Positions 1 through 10,079 of a stretch of DNA of 64,000 nt are shown piece after piece (the stretch's first letter is position 1; the number at the start of each line of letters is the position of its first letter). The notes under the pieces are model-generated. The model saw only the letters and a program-made list of their open reading frames with translations. It ran no database searches and was not told where the DNA came from. The stretch is taken from NCBI RefSeq assembly GCF_920984735.1, contig NZ_CAKLBU010000001.1:62001-126000 (forward strand), in the 5' to 3' direction. Both the position numbers and the translations under genes were made by a program. The DNA comes from Pedobacter sp. Leaf250 (GTDB lineage: Bacteria > Bacteroidota > Bacteroidia > Sphingobacteriales > Sphingobacteriaceae).

Positions 1-646
1 AATTCGTTTGCACTTCTTCAATGTTTTCAGCACCGATTACAAATTCGAGTTCATCAATAATCTCACAAGCACGGCGAAATTGACCAGCAAATCCTATTAG
101 TGAGTGATTGTCGACTTTAATTAGCCATCCAGAAATTTGTGTATGTAGCGTGTTGGCATAGCCCTCAACTTGTGCGTAGAGAAATCTTCCATTTGCAGCA
201 AGTTTAAATTCGATAGCATTTTTAATTTCTTCCTGGGTTTTTAAGCCGAAACCTTTTGCTTCAATTAAACGATTTTCGTTACACGCGTAATAAAGTTCGC
301 CAATACTTTCTATACCAAGCGTTCGCCAAATAATTAATATTTTCTTCGGCCCAATTCCTTTTATGCCTAGCATTTCGACAACACCCTCTGGCGTTTGACT
401 AATGATGTCGTTTAGTTCTTTGAGTTCGCCGGTTTGTAATAGCTCAATAATTTTAGCCGCCAGACTTTTACCAATACCTTCAATTTTATCGATTTCCTCA
501 ACAGGTTTATCTTTTAACGAAAATGGCAATTTATCAACCTTAAAATAGGCATTTGCCACCGATTTAATTTTGAAAGGATTTTCTTCGTGCAATTCCATTA
601 ACTGCGATAAAAAACGTAATGTGCGGGCAATGGTTTTATTTTCCAT
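1..646 (-). CDS. polX: PolX-family DNA polymerase/PHP exonuclease, N-terminal part (partial)
   Basis: The frame is open from an ATG at 646 down to base 1, giving about 215 N-terminal residues; the rest is outside the window. The visible part has two helix-hairpin-helix stretches (IEGIGKSLAAKIIELL near residue 50 and LGIKGIGPKKILIIWRTLGI near residue 95), the arrangement of the DNA-binding 8-kDa and fingers region of X-family polymerases. In bacteria this family usually carries a C-terminal PHP 3'-5' exonuclease, which cannot be seen here. Its expected role is gap filling in base excision repair. It lies downstream of sppA on the same strand, about 120 nt away. Confidence 0.85.
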   Translation of the reverse strand, partial: MENKTIARTLRFLSQLMELHEENPFKIKSVANAYFKVDKLPFSLKDKPVEEIDKIEGIGKSLAAKIIELLQTGELKELNDIISQTPEGVVEMLGIKGIGPKKILIIWRTLGIESIGELYYACNENRLIEAKGFGLKTQEEIKNAIEFKLAANGRFLYAQVEGYANTLHTQISGWLIKVDNHSLIGFAGQFRRACEIIDELEFVIGAENIEEVQTN

Positions 647-713
647 AAGTTGTAAAATTTGGAAACAATGAATTGAAACTAGAGGGAGGTGGAAGATGTA
701 AAATGGATGAGTT

Positions 714-748
714 AAGATGGATGAGGCTCTTATTCCATCATCCATCTT
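714..748. repeat. Inverted repeat between sppA and polX
   Basis: An 11-bp perfect inverted repeat, AAGATGGATGA (714-724) and TCATCCATCTT (738-748), with a 13-nt loop. No T tract follows on either strand, so a simple intrinsic terminator is not supported. It may be a processing or stability hairpin in the sppA 3' region. Confidence 0.5.
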
Positions 749-765
749 GCATTTTCCATAAAAAC

Positions 766-2532
766 CTACTTTATTACGGCCTCAAACGGCATTCTTGCTT
801 GAATTCCAGAACTTTCAATAACCTTTTTCATTTGTTGATAAAGGAAATAATTATCACCTAATTCTTGTTTTGTATAGTAAGTTTTAATTCTATCTGTACC
901 TTCATCCATCAACGATTTTAACGGATCTACAACATCAGGATACTCCACCACTTTATATTCTTTGATTTTTGCTTTTTTAGCAGCGGCTTTAATGGCATCG
1001 TTAAAACTTCCGATTCTGTCGGCTAAACCAATTTGAACAGCATCGGTTCCAATCCAAACGTGGCCACCACCAATGCTATCAATATAAGCTTTGCTTTTCT
1101 TTCTGCCATCTGCAACACGACTTACGAAGCCACTGTAAATTCTGTTTAATTCATTTTGGATAATAAATCTTTCTCCAGCTGTCATCGGGCGGTTCGTTGC
1201 CATGATATCGGCATACTTTCCGGTTTTTACACCATCAAATGTAATCCCAAGTTTGTTGGTCATCAAATTTTGAAAATTTGGAATAATACCAAATACACCG
1301 ATTGAACCTGTTATGGTATTTGGCTGAACGAAAATACTATCAGCGGCGCAACCAATATAATAACCGCCTGATGCTGCAACATCACCAAAAGAAGCAATTA
1401 CTGGTTTTTCTTTTTTAGTGAGGACAATCTCTCTCCAAATCACATCCGAAGCCAAAGCACTTCCTCCTGGAGAATTCACACGAATTACTACCGCTTTAAT
1501 ATCATCATCTAAACGGGCTTTACGAATGGCCCTAGAAATACGCTCAGAACCAATTTGGTTATCATTACCTTCGCCGCCACTAATTTCGCCATTGGCATAA
1601 ATTACGGCTACTTTATCTTTACCAGAACCAGATTCAGTATTATTTTTAGCATAATCATTAATCGAAACCGTTCTAACATTTTCTCCTCTGGTGCGGCCAG
1701 ATAAACCTTTCAATTCCTCCAAAATTTGATCTTTATATTTTAAGGCATCAATCATTTTGAAGTTTACTGCATCTTGCGGCTGTTGAACTCTATAATCATC
1801 AGCAATATTATAAAGGCTATCTTTTTGAATATCTCTACTTTTAGCAATATCAGTTAAAAAAGTGTTGTACAATCCGCCAACGTAAGCAGTAACTTGTTTG
1901 CGATTATAATCGCTCATTTTATCTAAAATAAAAGGCTCTACAGCACTTTTATAATTACCAACACGAATAACCTGCATTTCTACACCAACTTTTTCCAGCG
2001 TTCCTTTAAAGAAAGTAAGTTCGGAGCTGAAGCCCTTAAATTCCAATGCGCCCTCTGGGTTTAAGTAGACTTTATCTGCTGCCGATGCCAAGTAATAAGC
2101 ACCTTGAGTATAAACTTCGCTATAGGCAATAATTTTTTTATGCGATTTTTTAAAATCAATTAATGCATTTCTAACCTCACGCATGGTGGCAAAACCTGCA
2201 TTCGGACTGCTCACACTTAAGTAAACACATTTGATGTTATCATCTGTTTTTGCTCTTTGAATAGATTTTAAAAGATCGTTTAAGCCGATGCCGTCTTTTT
2301 CTTCGCCTCCAATAATAGGGAGGTTACCAAAAGGGTTTTTAGGAGTTCTCTCAGTGATAGCTTGGTCTAGATTTAAAAATAAAACCGAATTGTTCGATAC
2401 GGTAATAGTTTTATCACTATCAATAGAAGAAATTGCACCAACAATGATCACAAAGGTGATAATGAAAATAATAACCGTTGAAAGGAAAAACCCTAACATT
2501 GAGGCAAATAGATACTTGAAAAAATCTTTCAT
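766..2532 (-). CDS. sppA: Signal peptide peptidase SppA, 67K type
   Basis: A 588-residue protein of the long, duplicated S49 serine protease type, which degrades cleaved signal peptides in the inner membrane. One N-terminal membrane segment (about residues 10-35) anchors it. The N-terminal domain contains YTQGAYYLASAADKVYLNP with the likely general-base lysine, and the C-terminal domain contains GDVAASGGYY with the likely nucleophile Ser388. Length and two-domain order match E. coli SppA. The ATG at 2532 is followed directly by the charged/TM start expected. It is divergent from folK, with only 38 bp between the start codons. Confidence 0.93.
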   Translation of the reverse strand: MKDFFKYLFASMLGFFLSTVIIFIITFVIIVGAISSIDSDKTITVSNNSVLFLNLDQAITERTPKNPFGNLPIIGGEEKDGIGLNDLLKSIQRAKTDDNIKCVYLSVSSPNAGFATMREVRNALIDFKKSHKKIIAYSEVYTQGAYYLASAADKVYLNPEGALEFKGFSSELTFFKGTLEKVGVEMQVIRVGNYKSAVEPFILDKMSDYNRKQVTAYVGGLYNTFLTDIAKSRDIQKDSLYNIADDYRVQQPQDAVNFKMIDALKYKDQILEELKGLSGRTRGENVRTVSINDYAKNNTESGSGKDKVAVIYANGEISGGEGNDNQIGSERISRAIRKARLDDDIKAVVIRVNSPGGSALASDVIWREIVLTKKEKPVIASFGDVAASGGYYIGCAADSIFVQPNTITGSIGVFGIIPNFQNLMTNKLGITFDGVKTGKYADIMATNRPMTAGERFIIQNELNRIYSGFVSRVADGRKKSKAYIDSIGGGHVWIGTDAVQIGLADRIGSFNDAIKAAAKKAKIKEYKVVEYPDVVDPLKSLMDEGTDRIKTYYTKQELGDNYFLYQQMKKVIESSGIQARMPFEAVIK

Positions 2533-2540
2533 TTAAATGT

Positions 2541-2548
2541 TAATTTTG
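2541..2548 (+). promoter_or_regulatory. -7 promoter element of folK
   Basis: TAATTTTG fits the Bacteroidota -7 consensus TAnnTTTG exactly. A TTG at 2516-2518 lies about 22 bp upstream as a possible -33 element. The folK start codon candidates are 22 and 34 nt downstream. Confidence 0.6.
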
Positions 2549-2570
2549 TGGCGTAAAGATATAAAAATAC

Positions 2571-3077
2571 ATGACGCTTAATATGGCTTTAGAGTACCAA
2601 ACTGCTTATTTGTTACTAGGTGGAAATTTGGGGGATAGGGAAGAAAATTTGCGACAAGCGATTGAATTAATTGCCAATAATATTGGCGAACTTGAAGCGA
2701 TTTCTTCTGTTTATGAAACTGCCGCATGGGGCAAAACCAATCAACCCTCGTTTTTAAACCAAGCCGCAGCCATTAAAACTAATTTGCCAGCCATCGAAGT
2801 TTTAAATAAAGGATTAGAAATCGAAGCGTTATTAGGCCGAATCAGAAAAGATAAATGGGGTGAGAGGTTAATTGATATTGATTTGGTTTTGTACGGAAGT
2901 GAAATCATCGATATTGAGCATCAACTACAGGTGCCGCATCCGCAAATGCAAAACCGAAAATTCGTGATGGCACCTTTGGCCGAAATTGCACCAAACGTAC
3001 TACATCCTGTTTTAGGCATAACTATATCGGAAATTCTCAAAAATATTTCAGATGAATTAGAGGTTAAGAAATTGTAA
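2571..3077 (+). CDS. folK: 2-amino-4-hydroxy-6-hydroxymethyldihydropteridine pyrophosphokinase
   Basis: HPPK transfers pyrophosphate from ATP to 6-hydroxymethyl-dihydropterin in folate synthesis. The family signatures are present: YLLLGGNLGDREENL near the N-terminus and RLIDIDLVLYG with the metal-binding DxD pair near residue 100. At 168 residues it is of usual length. Two starts are possible, ATG 2571 and ATG 2583; the second gives the more typical N-terminus MALEYQTAYLLLGGN. An Hpt-domain gene follows 17 nt downstream and is probably co-transcribed. Confidence 0.93.
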   Translation: MTLNMALEYQTAYLLLGGNLGDREENLRQAIELIANNIGELEAISSVYETAAWGKTNQPSFLNQAAAIKTNLPAIEVLNKGLEIEALLGRIRKDKWGERLIDIDLVLYGSEIIDIEHQLQVPHPQMQNRKFVMAPLAEIAPNVLHPVLGITISEILKNISDELEVKKL

Positions 3078-3094
3078 ATACCTAGCTTTGCGCT

Positions 3095-3469
3095 ATGCAA
3101 GATAATCATGATGATCATCCCTTAGATTTATCATATCTTACAGAAATGGTTGGTCATAATCCAGAGTTTATGATCGAAGTTTTTGATACATTTATTGAAC
3201 AAACTCCTTTCTATTTGGCTGAATTGGAAGATGCTTTATCAAGCGAAAACTGGGATAAGGTTGGCAATTGTGCTCACAAAATTAAGCCCACTTTCAGTTA
3301 TGTGGGCAGAAATGATGTGAAAGATTTTATTCAATCCATAGAGCATAATGCTCGAAACCAAATTGCAGTAGAGCAGATTCCTGCAGATATAGAGCATTTA
3401 AAGGTGTTTTTGGTGCAAATTTATGCCCAATTGGAATTGGCTAAAAAAGAAATTCAATCAAAATCATAG
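3095..3469 (+). CDS. Hpt-domain phosphotransfer protein
   Basis: A 124-residue single-domain histidine phosphotransfer protein. The phosphorylatable histidine is His61 in the motif CAHKIKPTFSYVG, followed by the expected glycine; the rest is an amphipathic four-helix pattern. Such proteins carry phosphoryl groups between hybrid kinases and response regulators. No kinase or regulator is adjacent; it lies downstream of folK. Its partner cannot be told from the sequence. Confidence 0.85.
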   Translation: MQDNHDDHPLDLSYLTEMVGHNPEFMIEVFDTFIEQTPFYLAELEDALSSENWDKVGNCAHKIKPTFSYVGRNDVKDFIQSIEHNARNQIAVEQIPADIEHLKVFLVQIYAQLELAKKEIQSKS

Positions 3470-3511
3470 ATTAATTTTTTTGAAAAGCTTCGTTCGGTTT
3501 TAGTGGGTTAA

Positions 3512-3652
3512 TGCAGTCCTGCGCTATATCTTTTTTGTAGTGGGGTAAATAATAGTCATCCCGATTAATATTCGCTAGATGGATTATTCATCGGATGAGT
3601 AAAATACGGAAAACAAAAAAGTATATCGCTGCAATCAGGTTTATTTACCTTA
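3512..3652. repeat. REP/MITE-like palindromic intergenic element
   Basis: About 140 bp whose ends form an imperfect inverted repeat: TGCGCTATATCTTTTTTGT (3519-3537) against the complement of 3613-3633, TGCAGCGATATACTTTTTTG. A second inner pair is CATCCCGAT (3558-3566) and ATCGGATG (3590-3597). A related inner segment, AATAGTCATCCGATTAATAT, recurs near 11514 in another intergenic gap. The element separates the convergent Hpt and pssA genes, so it might also stop transcription. No transposase is present. Confidence 0.5.
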
Positions 3653-3662
3653 ATCCCTGCAA

Positions 3663-4364
3663 CTATTTCAAAACCTGACTATCGCTGCCGGCAATTCCTC
3701 TAAAATGCACTATCGATAGGGTAATATAAAGTACCAATACAAAAGGGATTGCGGCAAATTGTAAAACTGCAATCAAAATAGCCGATAAAATCAGGAAGAT
3801 AAATTTAATTTTATTCTTTGCCCAGCTTAAATCACTAAATTTTAAAGAGAATATTTTAATCTCACTTACCAATAAGAAACTTGTTATTGCTGTGGTTGCA
3901 ACAAGTAGGATGGTAGAACCAATAACTTGTGGATAATCAGCTGCTATAAAAGGTAACGAACAAATAAATAAAGTGTTCATTGGTGTATTCAGGCCAATAA
4001 AATCCTCGGTTTGCCTTTCATCATTATTAAATTTTGCTAGGCGTAAGGCAGAAAATACAGTGATGAAAAAGCCTAAATATGGTAAATAAGCTGAAGTGTA
4101 ATCACTTACTTTTAAAAGCTGAAACATAATAACTCCCGGCAGGAAACCAAAGCTTACCATATCTGCCAAAGAATCTAAATCTTTACCAATAGCCGATTTC
4201 ACATTTAATAAACGGGCTACCATTCCATCAAAAAAATCAAAAATGCCTGAAAGAATTACGAAATATGCTGCAGTTTGTAAATCGCCTCTAAATGCAAAAA
4301 CGATTCCGATACAACCAGAAAATAGGTTTGCACAGGTAATCGCATTAGGGATATGCCTTTTCAT
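3663..4364 (-). CDS. pssA: CDP-diacylglycerol-serine O-phosphatidyltransferase
   Basis: A 233-residue polytopic membrane enzyme that makes phosphatidylserine from CDP-diacylglycerol and serine, the first step to phosphatidylethanolamine. The CDP-alcohol phosphotransferase signature DG-x2-AR-x8-G-x3-D-x3-D is complete (DGMVARLLNVKSAIGKDLD, then SLAD) at about residues 45-70. At least six hydrophobic segments follow. The start MKRHIPNAITCANLFSGC is typical of the short PssA type. rho lies upstream on the same strand, with a terminator-like inverted repeat in the gap. Confidence 0.92.
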   Translation of the reverse strand: MKRHIPNAITCANLFSGCIGIVFAFRGDLQTAAYFVILSGIFDFFDGMVARLLNVKSAIGKDLDSLADMVSFGFLPGVIMFQLLKVSDYTSAYLPYLGFFITVFSALRLAKFNNDERQTEDFIGLNTPMNTLFICSLPFIAADYPQVIGSTILLVATTAITSFLLVSEIKIFSLKFSDLSWAKNKIKFIFLILSAILIAVLQFAAIPFVLVLYITLSIVHFRGIAGSDSQVLK

Positions 4365-4384
4365 GTTTATGGAGTTGAAAGTAT

Positions 4385-4435
4385 AAAGTTAAAAGTTTAA
4401 AGCTTCAGTGTTCCGATTTGAGAACTTTTAACTTT
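4385..4435. terminator. Inverted repeat between rho and pssA
   Basis: A perfect 13-bp inverted repeat, AAAGTTAAAAGTT (4385-4397) and AACTTTTAACTTT (4423-4435), lies in the 95-nt gap between rho and pssA, both on the minus strand. It is A/T-only with no clear T tract, so it is a weak terminator candidate or a repeat remnant. Confidence 0.4.
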
Positions 4436-4459
4436 AAACCTTTAACTTTTAACACTCTA

Positions 4460-6184
4460 CTAGCTGTTCATCGAAATTAAAAATTCTTCGTTGCTTTTTG
4501 TGCCTTTTATTTGTGCTTGTACAAATTCCATCGCTTCCTGGCTGTTCATATCTGCCAAGTGGTTACGTAAAATCCAAACGCGTTGTAAAATATCTCTATC
4601 TAATAATAAATCATCTCTACGAGTGCTCGATGCAGTAATATCGATAGCTGGGAAGATTCGTTTATTTGATAATTTACGGTCTAATTGTAACTCCATGTTA
4701 CCTGTACCTTTAAATTCTTCGAAGATAACCTCATCCATTTTAGAACCTGTATCAGTTAAAGCGGTTGCTAAGATGGTTAACGAGCCACCATTTTCGATGT
4801 TACGGGCCGCACCAAAGAAACGTTTTGGTTTATGTAATGCATTTGCATCAACACCACCCGATAAAATTTTACCAGATGCGGGGGCAGTTGTATTGTAAGC
4901 ACGAGCTAAACGTGTAATCGAATCTAAAAGAATTACCACATCATGTCCGCTTTCTACCAAACGCTTCGATTTCTCTAAAACGATATTGGCAATTTTTACG
5001 TGGCGTTCTGCTGGTTCATCAAAAGTAGAAGCAATAACCTCAGCTCTTACGCTACGAGCCATATCTGTAACCTCTTCCGGACGCTCATCAATTAAAAGGA
5101 TAATTAAATAAACCTCTGGATGATTTTTGGCAATTGCGTTGGCAACTTCTTTAAGTAAATTGGTTTTACCGGTTTTAGGTTGTGCAACAATTAAACCACG
5201 TTGTCCTTTACCAATTGGTGTAAACAAATCCATAATACGGGTAGAGTAATTACTGTTATCCGTAAATAAATTTAATTTTTCGGTAGGGAAAAGTGGGGTT
5301 AGATAATCAAAGGGAACACGGTCGCGAACCTCAGCAGGGATTCTGCCGTTAATGGTTTCTACACGAACCAGTGGAAAATATTTTTCGCCCTCTTTTGGTG
5401 GGCGGATACTACCTTTTACGGTATCGCCCGTTTTTAAACCAAAAAGTTTGATTTGAGACTGTGATACATAAATATCATCAGGGGAAGTTAAATAGTTGTA
5501 ATCTGCAGAACGCAAGAAACCGTAACCATCAGGCATAATTTCTAAAACACCCTCATTTGTAATTACATTATCGAAATCTAAATTTGAGTAACTGTTCTCA
5601 TTTTTATGATGATTGCCACCACCAGGTTGTTTCTGTTGACGATTATCTTCGCGTTGGGGTTTTTCTTGCTTTTCTCTTTGCTCTTGTTTTTGTCTTGGAG
5701 CTGCGGGAATAACTTCCGCCGATTCTTCAATTAAAGCAGAGATTGGTTTGCTGCCACCATCCTCTGATTCAACAATTCTGTCGGGTTGTTTTTCAGTTTG
5801 TTGTTGGTGTTGAGGTTCATCAAATAGCGTAACAGAATCTCTTCTTCTTTCTACCGGAGCAACAGGTTCATCTTTACTTAATCTGGCTCTTTTTTTAACC
5901 GGTTTTTCTGTAGTGGAAGCTGGTGCAGCCGATGCCACAACCTTTGGCGCTTTAGCTGCTTTGGTTTTAGCAACTGGTGTTTCCGTAACTTCTGCTTCTA
6001 CAGGTTCATCCTGACTATACGGGTCGGCGCCTGCTTTAGCAGCATTTATAATTTCTTGTTGGTGTAATAGTACTTCAACAAGGTCAATTTTTCTTAGGGA
6101 TTCGGCACCTTCAATGCCATAAGATTTTGCAAGTTCACGTAATTCTGGTGTGAGCTTATCATTTAATTCTGTTTTGCTAAACAT
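4460..6184 (-). CDS. rho: Transcription termination factor Rho
   Basis: A 574-residue hexameric RNA-dependent ATPase that ends transcription. Domains in order: Rho N-terminal SAP-like domain (about 1-50, [20 protein letters not shown]), a low-complexity Ala/Lys/Glu/Gln-rich insert (about 55-200) typical of Bacteroidota Rho, a cold-shock-like RNA-binding domain ([13 protein letters not shown] region), then the motor with Walker [14 protein letters not shown] and the Walker B/catalytic region [19 protein letters not shown] 6184 was chosen because [19 protein letters not shown] is the usual start. Confidence 0.96.
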   Translation of the reverse strand: MFSKTELNDKLTPELRELAKSYGIEGAESLRKIDLVEVLLHQQEIINAAKAGADPYSQDEPVEAEVTETPVAKTKAAKAPKVVASAAPASTTEKPVKKRARLSKDEPVAPVERRRDSVTLFDEPQHQQQTEKQPDRIVESEDGGSKPISALIEESAEVIPAAPRQKQEQREKQEKPQREDNRQQKQPGGGNHHKNENSYSNLDFDNVITNEGVLEIMPDGYGFLRSADYNYLTSPDDIYVSQSQIKLFGLKTGDTVKGSIRPPKEGEKYFPLVRVETINGRIPAEVRDRVPFDYLTPLFPTEKLNLFTDNSNYSTRIMDLFTPIGKGQRGLIVAQPKTGKTNLLKEVANAIAKNHPEVYLIILLIDERPEEVTDMARSVRAEVIASTFDEPAERHVKIANIVLEKSKRLVESGHDVVILLDSITRLARAYNTTAPASGKILSGGVDANALHKPKRFFGAARNIENGGSLTILATALTDTGSKMDEVIFEEFKGTGNMELQLDRKLSNKRIFPAIDITASSTRRDDLLLDRDILQRVWILRNHLADMNSQEAMEFVQAQIKGTKSNEEFLISMNS

Positions 6185-6580
6185 TCTAAATATATATGTT
6201 TCAAGAAATTTTTCATTTTTTTATAACGGATGTTTCCTGTTATAAATTTCCACAGGCCTAAAAATTTGTGTTAGCGTAAGCCCGACGGTTTCATTGTGTA
6301 TAATTCTTAAGGCTATAAAACTGAAATGAGTTTGGTTATTTGATATACTCAAAATGTTTCATAAATGTTTACGAGCTGAATAAAAACGATAATTCGTTTT
6401 TAAAAAATGGTAACAAAAAACAAGTCTTGATAAAATTTTTCTGGGATATTCAGATAAACGGTTGAGAAATTATGTTGCAATTGTATGTATTTGAAACGTA
6501 ATCTGCAAGAAAAAGTTTAAAATGTTTATAAAAACTTTAATGTGAGGATTATTTCTTTTTCCTGAAAACTTAAAAAACCT
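6185..6580. other. Intergenic gap between divergent rho and pyrF
   Basis: About 400 nt holding the 5' regions of rho (minus) and pyrF (plus). No coding frame of substance was found. No perfect TAnnTTTG was found on the minus strand for rho. The long AT-rich rho leader would be consistent with autoregulation of rho, but no specific structure supports this. Confidence 0.4.
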
Positions 6581-6588
6581 CATATTTG
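6581..6588 (+). promoter_or_regulatory. -7 promoter element of pyrF
   Basis: CATATTTG matches TAnnTTTG in seven of eight positions. The ATG at 6607 is 18 nt downstream, giving a short 5' leader. Confidence 0.5.
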
Positions 6589-6606
6589 CAGCAAAAAAGC
6601 CCTTAT

Positions 6607-7437
6607 ATGACTAAGCAACAACTTTTTGAGCAGATACAAAAAAAGCGTTCGTTTTTATGTGTTGGATTAGATTCTTCATTGGATAAAATTCCAAAGCACT
6701 TGCTAAAGTACGAAAATCCTATTTTGGAATTCAATAAACAGATTATTGATGCTACTAAAGATTTGTGTGTTGCCTATAAACCAAATACAGCTTTTTATGA
6801 GTGTTATGGTAAAAAAGGTTGGGAAACTTTAATTGAAACCTGGAAATATATTCCAACAGATATTTTTTCTATTGCTGATGCCAAGCGTGGCGATATTGGA
6901 AACACATCTGCAATGTATGCAGAAACTTTTTTCAATGAACAGTCGTCCGAAATGAGTTTTGATTCTGTTACTGTAGCGCCTTACATGGGTAGCGATTCGG
7001 TTACGCCGTTTTTAACTTTTAAAGATAAATGGGTCATTCTGCTGGCACTCACTTCAAATTCTGGTCATTCAGATTTTCAGTTACAAGAAATTGGAGAGGA
7101 CAGATTATTCGAAAAAGTATTAAAGACTTCGCAACAATGGGCAAGTGATGAACAAATGATGTATGTAGTGGGTGCAACCCGTGGTTCTGCCTTTGCCGAT
7201 GTGCGTAAGTTAGCTCCCAATCATTTTCTTTTAGTTCCGGGTGTTGGTGCACAGGGCGGCGATTTACAGGAGGTTTGCAAATATGGTTTAAATTCACAGT
7301 GTGGATTGTTAATTAATTCTTCACGTGGAATTATTTATGCAAGCCAGGGAGAAGATTTTGCTGAAAGGGCTAGGGAAGAGGCTTTGAAATTGCAAAAAGA
7401 AATGGAACAGATTTTAGCAACAGCTGAATTAATTTGA
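6607..7437 (+). CDS. pyrF: Orotidine 5'-phosphate decarboxylase, type 2
   Basis: Catalyses the last step of UMP synthesis, OMP to UMP plus CO2. The 276-residue length and the motif [11 protein letters not shown], with the catalytic Asp-Lys-Asp group, place it in the long subfamily 2. [14 protein letters not shown] residues ([16 protein letters not shown]) form the first strand. A longer reading from TTG 6586 is possible, but it would start inside the promoter element, so ATG 6607 ([20 protein letters not shown]) is preferred. Confidence 0.93.
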   Translation: MTKQQLFEQIQKKRSFLCVGLDSSLDKIPKHLLKYENPILEFNKQIIDATKDLCVAYKPNTAFYECYGKKGWETLIETWKYIPTDIFSIADAKRGDIGNTSAMYAETFFNEQSSEMSFDSVTVAPYMGSDSVTPFLTFKDKWVILLALTSNSGHSDFQLQEIGEDRLFEKVLKTSQQWASDEQMMYVVGATRGSAFADVRKLAPNHFLLVPGVGAQGGDLQEVCKYGLNSQCGLLINSSRGIIYASQGEDFAERAREEALKLQKEMEQILATAELI

Positions 7438-7452
7438 TATCATATTTATTAT

Positions 7453-7480
7453 TGCCACGGAAGCACTGAATACACGGAAA
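7453..7480. repeat. Dispersed intergenic repeat, copy 1
   Basis: TGCCACGGAAGCACTGAAT and following bases match a second intergenic copy at 15189-15215 with few changes; a degenerate third copy starts near 15272. It lies in the 140-nt gap between pyrF and the EamA gene. Confidence 0.5.
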
Positions 7481-7577
7481 AATAAATTACAATTTTCATG
7501 AAAATCTGTATTTCCGTAATGAATCCTTTTTTTCTTTGCGTAAAGCTTAGCGCTCTTTGCGGTTAAACTACCTAAAT

Positions 7578-8480
7578 ATGAAATCCAAAATAGATTTAAA
7601 ACTCATCCTTGCTTTAACTGGTGTAGCCTTAATTTGGGGAACAACCTATTTGGGTATTCGAATTGCCGTAGAAAGCATTCCAGCCTGGTATGTTACAGCA
7701 ATTCGTCAAACAATTGCCTCTTTAATTATTTTAGTAATTTTAATTAAACAAAGGGAACTGAAATGGATTGGCTGGAGCAGTTTCAAGCGGCAAATATTGC
7801 TTTCTATATTAATGGTGGTTATTGCAAACGGCATGACAACTGTAGCCGAAAAAACAATTCCAAGCGGATTAACCTCTTTGATTAATGCAACTTCTCCATT
7901 ATTGGTTTTTCTTGGTTGTGTATTTCTTGGGATTCAAAAACCAAGCTTGAAAGGTTTTATTGGTGTTTTTATCGGTTTCCTGGGTATTGTTTTTATTTTC
8001 AGAGATGGAATAAGTGATTTAATGGAACCTAATTATCGCAACGGAATTTTATCTCTGGTTATTGCGGTTTCTGGCTGGACCATAGGAACAATTTATTCTA
8101 AAAAACACAGCGGAAAACCTCAATACATTTTCTTAAATCTCTTCTATCAGTTCGTGTTTTCTGCGGTTGTTCAATTTGGTTTAGCTTTAATTTTTTCTGG
8201 TAAGGCTGATGTAAGTTCATGGAAAACCGAGAGTATACTTGCAGCAGTTTACCTGGCTATATTCGGTTCTGTTTTAGGTTATTTCTGTTACCATTATGCA
8301 CTTAAAAAAGTTTCCGCATCGGAAGTATCTATTCTTACCTATTTCAATACAGTTATTGCTATATTTTTGGGATGGCTGGTATTAAACGAACATGTTGATA
8401 TTGATTTAATTGTAGCAACAATATTGATTATAGCGGGGGTTTTTATTACCAATTATAGGAAGAAAGCAGAAATTGGTTAA
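7578..8480 (+). CDS. EamA/DMT-superfamily transporter
   Basis: A 300-residue membrane protein with ten hydrophobic segments in two repeated EamA halves. The first half begins ALTGVALIWGTTYLGIRIAVESIPAWYVTAIRQ, typical of drug/metabolite exporters, and the second half begins NGILSLVIAVSGWTIGTIYSKK. Members export amino acids, nucleosides or metabolites; the substrate cannot be told here. ATG 7578 (MKSKIDLKLILALTG) is chosen over the upstream TTG at 7557. Confidence 0.88.
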   Translation: MKSKIDLKLILALTGVALIWGTTYLGIRIAVESIPAWYVTAIRQTIASLIILVILIKQRELKWIGWSSFKRQILLSILMVVIANGMTTVAEKTIPSGLTSLINATSPLLVFLGCVFLGIQKPSLKGFIGVFIGFLGIVFIFRDGISDLMEPNYRNGILSLVIAVSGWTIGTIYSKKHSGKPQYIFLNLFYQFVFSAVVQFGLALIFSGKADVSSWKTESILAAVYLAIFGSVLGYFCYHYALKKVSASEVSILTYFNTVIAIFLGWLVLNEHVDIDLIVATILIIAGVFITNYRKKAEIG

Positions 8481-8747
8481 AATTCTTGCGCAATTGTTCA
8501 TTAAAAATTTACTGAAAGTTTTATACTTTGACGAATTTATACAATTAATAATCAATCATATTATAACTTACCTTAAAAGTAATATCACGAATCCGATTTA
8601 TGCTTTTTTGGTTTTAGAATAGCCACCTCGCAGTGACAACCGCTATTATAATTGTGCTGTTTATCACTTGAACTCCAATTAATAATTATTCTCAAGAAGC
8701 AAAAAAATTACAACAAAACTTTTAGGAATATTTATTTATCTTCAAGA

Positions 8748-10030
8748 ATGAATTTTCCAGAAGATTTTCTTCATTACGTTTGGCAATTTCGGTCATTTGA
8801 GAATAGTGATCTAAAAACTGCCAATGGAGAAAATTTAAAAATTATTCATCAGGGTTTCCTGAATAAAAATGCCGGACCTGATTTTAATAATTCCAAAATA
8901 CAAATAGGCGATACGGTTTGGGCAGGCAATGTCGAAATCCATATTAAATCATCAGATTGGTTAAAACACAATCATCAAATCGATACAAGCTACGAGAACG
9001 TAATTCTTCATGTAGTTTACGAAAATGATGTAGAAATTAAAAGAATAGATGGCTCGGTTGTACCAGTTCTGGAACTTAAAAATCGAATTGCTAATGAGTT
9101 GATTGAGAAATACGAAAATCTATTTTTAACACTTACTGATTTCCCATGTATTGCTCAAATTAAATGGGTAGATAAACTTATTATTGATTCATTTCTATCC
9201 AGAACTTTGATAGAAAGGTTTGAGCAAAAAACACAGTTGTAATACAAAGCCTAAATGAATTAAATGGGAATTGGGATGAAACTTTCTATCGTTTCATGGC
9301 TCGGAATTTTGGTTTTAAGGTAAATGCTTTGCCTTTCGAGCTTTTTGCAAAGGCAGTTCCACAGCAAATTTATGGTAAACACAAAGATAATCCATTACAA
9401 ATTGTGGCACTGGTTTTCGGTGCAACAGGTTTTCTGAACGATCAGTTTGAAGAAGAATATCCATCAAGATTAAAACAAGAATTTCAATTTCTACAAAAGA
9501 AATATAATATCAAACCCATTGAGGTTTCCATTTGGAAATTTATGCGGATGCGCCCTCAGAACTTTCCAACCTTACGTTTAGCACAATTCGCTGCATTAAT
9601 CATAAAAGCGAATCATCTATTTTCTAAAGTGATGGAAATAAGTGGTGTTACGGAACTTCGTGGATTGTTTGAAAATTTGCCGGTAAACGATTACTGGAAA
9701 ACACACTATCATTTTAAAAAAGAAGCAGACGGTGTTAGCACACAAATTGGAAGAACATCAGTCGACAATATTTTATTGAACACAATTGCCTTATTTTTAT
9801 TTGCTTACGGTAAACATACGGGAACGCAATTTTACATCAGCAGGGCGATAAAATTATTGGAAAGCTTACCCGCAGAACTAAATGCAATAACTGATAAATT
9901 TTCTTCAGCAGGTTTGGTTATGGATAACGCATTTGCATCGCAAGGAATATTACAACTGAAAAAACAATATTGCGACCAGAAAAAATGCCTATCTTGTGGT
10001 ATAGGAATAAAGATTTTGAAACAGGCTTAA
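8748..10030 (+). pseudogene. DUF2851 family protein, frameshifted
   Basis: Two frames together form one DUF2851 protein of about 427 residues. The first (ATG 8748, MNFPEDFLHYVWQFRSF) ends at a TAA at 9240-9242; the second continues from about 9236 with VIQSLNELNGNWDETFYRFMARNFGF to 10030. One extra base would join them. The six-A run at 9226-9231 is the obvious slip site: a seventh A would read through as EQKNTVVIQSLNEL. The C-terminus carries conserved cysteines (CDQKKCLSCGIG). The function of the family is unknown; it is widespread in Bacteroidota. This is either a true pseudogene or a homopolymer sequencing error. Confidence 0.8.
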
Positions 10031-10079
10031 TTCCTTTACCATTTACCAAACTTTCTACTTTTAAATCAGTTTAACCTAT

